41,257 nucleotides of DNA from Acidobacteriota bacterium. GTDB taxonomy: Bacteria > Acidobacteriota > Terriglobia > Terriglobales > Acidobacteriaceae. This document shows positions 40,943 through 41,257 of this stretch, piece after piece. The DNA is taken from NCBI GenBank assembly GCA_003225215.1, contig QIBC01000029.1, forward strand, positions 1-41,257. Reading direction: 5' to 3'. A program made the position numbers and the translations under genes. The notes under the pieces were generated by a model. It saw nothing but the letters and a program-made list of their open reading frames with translations. It was not told the DNA's origin and did not search any database. The number at the start of each line of letters is the position of its first letter. Within the stretch, counting starts at the first letter, position 1.

Positions 40943-41257
40943 ATGATCACGAGACGAGCACTGCTTGCTTCCTTAGCTGTGTCGCCCTTCTTCACGGCCT
41001 TTAAGTCCGGCGAAGCTATCAAGATCGGCGTCTGCACTCGCGATAGCGCCAGCGCAGCGAAGTACGGTTTTGATTACATTGAGCCCGCGGCCGCAGAGAT
41101 CGCGGCCATGAGCGAAGACGAATTTCGTGACTACTCTGAGGAGGTACTCGCTTCGCCCGTCCGCTGCCGAGCATTTAACGGACTCATCCGCCGGCCCGAT
41201 CTGAAGGTCGTTGGCAACGAAGTTTCCATCTCGGCGCTACGAGATTATCTGGAGCCA
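40943..41257 (+). CDS. sugar isomerase/epimerase-like protein, 5' part only
   Basis: The window ends inside this gene; 105 codons are visible. The start ATG at 40943 is followed by MITRRALLASLAVSPFFTAF, a twin-arginine-like export signal, then IKIGVCTRDSASAAKYGFDY and IEPAAAEIAAMSEDEF, the beginning of a xylose-isomerase-like TIM barrel (first strand and the Glu metal ligand of YIEP). No strong Shine-Dalgarno is seen (GGAG lies about 18 nt upstream). It is a second exported isomerase in this cluster. The C-terminal part is missing, so the exact family cannot be set. Confidence 0.75.
   Translation, partial: MITRRALLASLAVSPFFTAFKSGEAIKIGVCTRDSASAAKYGFDYIEPAAAEIAAMSEDEFRDYSEEVLASPVRCRAFNGLIRRPDLKVVGNEVSISALRDYLEP

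Overview
The window reads as a chromosomal segment of a free-living, Gram-negative heterotroph, most likely an acidobacterium (Acidobacteriota, Koribacter-like). This is inferred from the mid-50s GC by eye, TTG/GTG starts with good Shine-Dalgarno sites, the tmRNA tag ending in AYAA, Tat-exported sugar oxidoreductases and isomerases, an 836-residue two-part zinc metalloprotease, and dense families of short palindromic intergenic repeats. No database search was possible, so the taxonomy is an inference.

Layout. 1-2.5 kb: a DedA membrane protein, a small conserved-looking protein, an M48 protease and a complete tmRNA (ssrA). 2.6-7.3 kb, minus strand: a nitrogen-control block, amtB - glnB - glnD, in which glnD is broken into two frames and seems to lack an internal segment. 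7.6-12.7 kb, minus strand: a tight lysC-hom-thrC-thrB operon preceded by a promoter, a Thr/Met/Ile-rich leader ORF, mutually exclusive RNA hairpins and an intrinsic terminator. This is a textbook-style attenuator and the best find in the window. 13.1-16.3 kb: a galE-galK-galT (Leloir) operon. 16.4-18.9 kb: a large secreted zinc metalloprotease. 19.06-21.30 kb: an IS1595-type element carrying two passenger genes (a 65-residue protein and a DUF3800 protein). 21.3-26.5 kb: assorted single genes (zinc-free quinone reductase, cupin, Gfo/Idh/MocA oxidoreductase, lipoprotein phosphoesterase, HIT protein). 26.9-31.4 kb: purC-cvpA-fis-like-HAD and a secretin-like outer-membrane protein. 31.7-36.8 kb: DsbA-like thioredoxin, nadE, a GH13-like alpha-amylase-family enzyme and a UdgX-type uracil-DNA-binding protein. 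36.9-41.3 kb: a beta-propeller lipoprotein and a cluster of Tat-exported sugar isomerase/oxidoreductase genes running off the right edge.

At least five families of short repeats occupy the intergenic spaces: (i) 20-bp GACGCAGC palindromes in pairs about 75 bp apart, just 3' of four plus-strand genes; (ii) a 63-bp perfect-stem hairpin at the ends of the thr and gal operons, in opposite orientations; (iii) a roughly 167-bp inverted-repeat element in four copies; (iv) larger GAAGGGGCACGG-type palindromic elements, one of which shares its TGTCCAAATT ends with the IS1595 element; (v) 11-12-bp phased CAGKGAA arrays. No CRISPR array, rRNA or tRNA (other than tmRNA) was seen.
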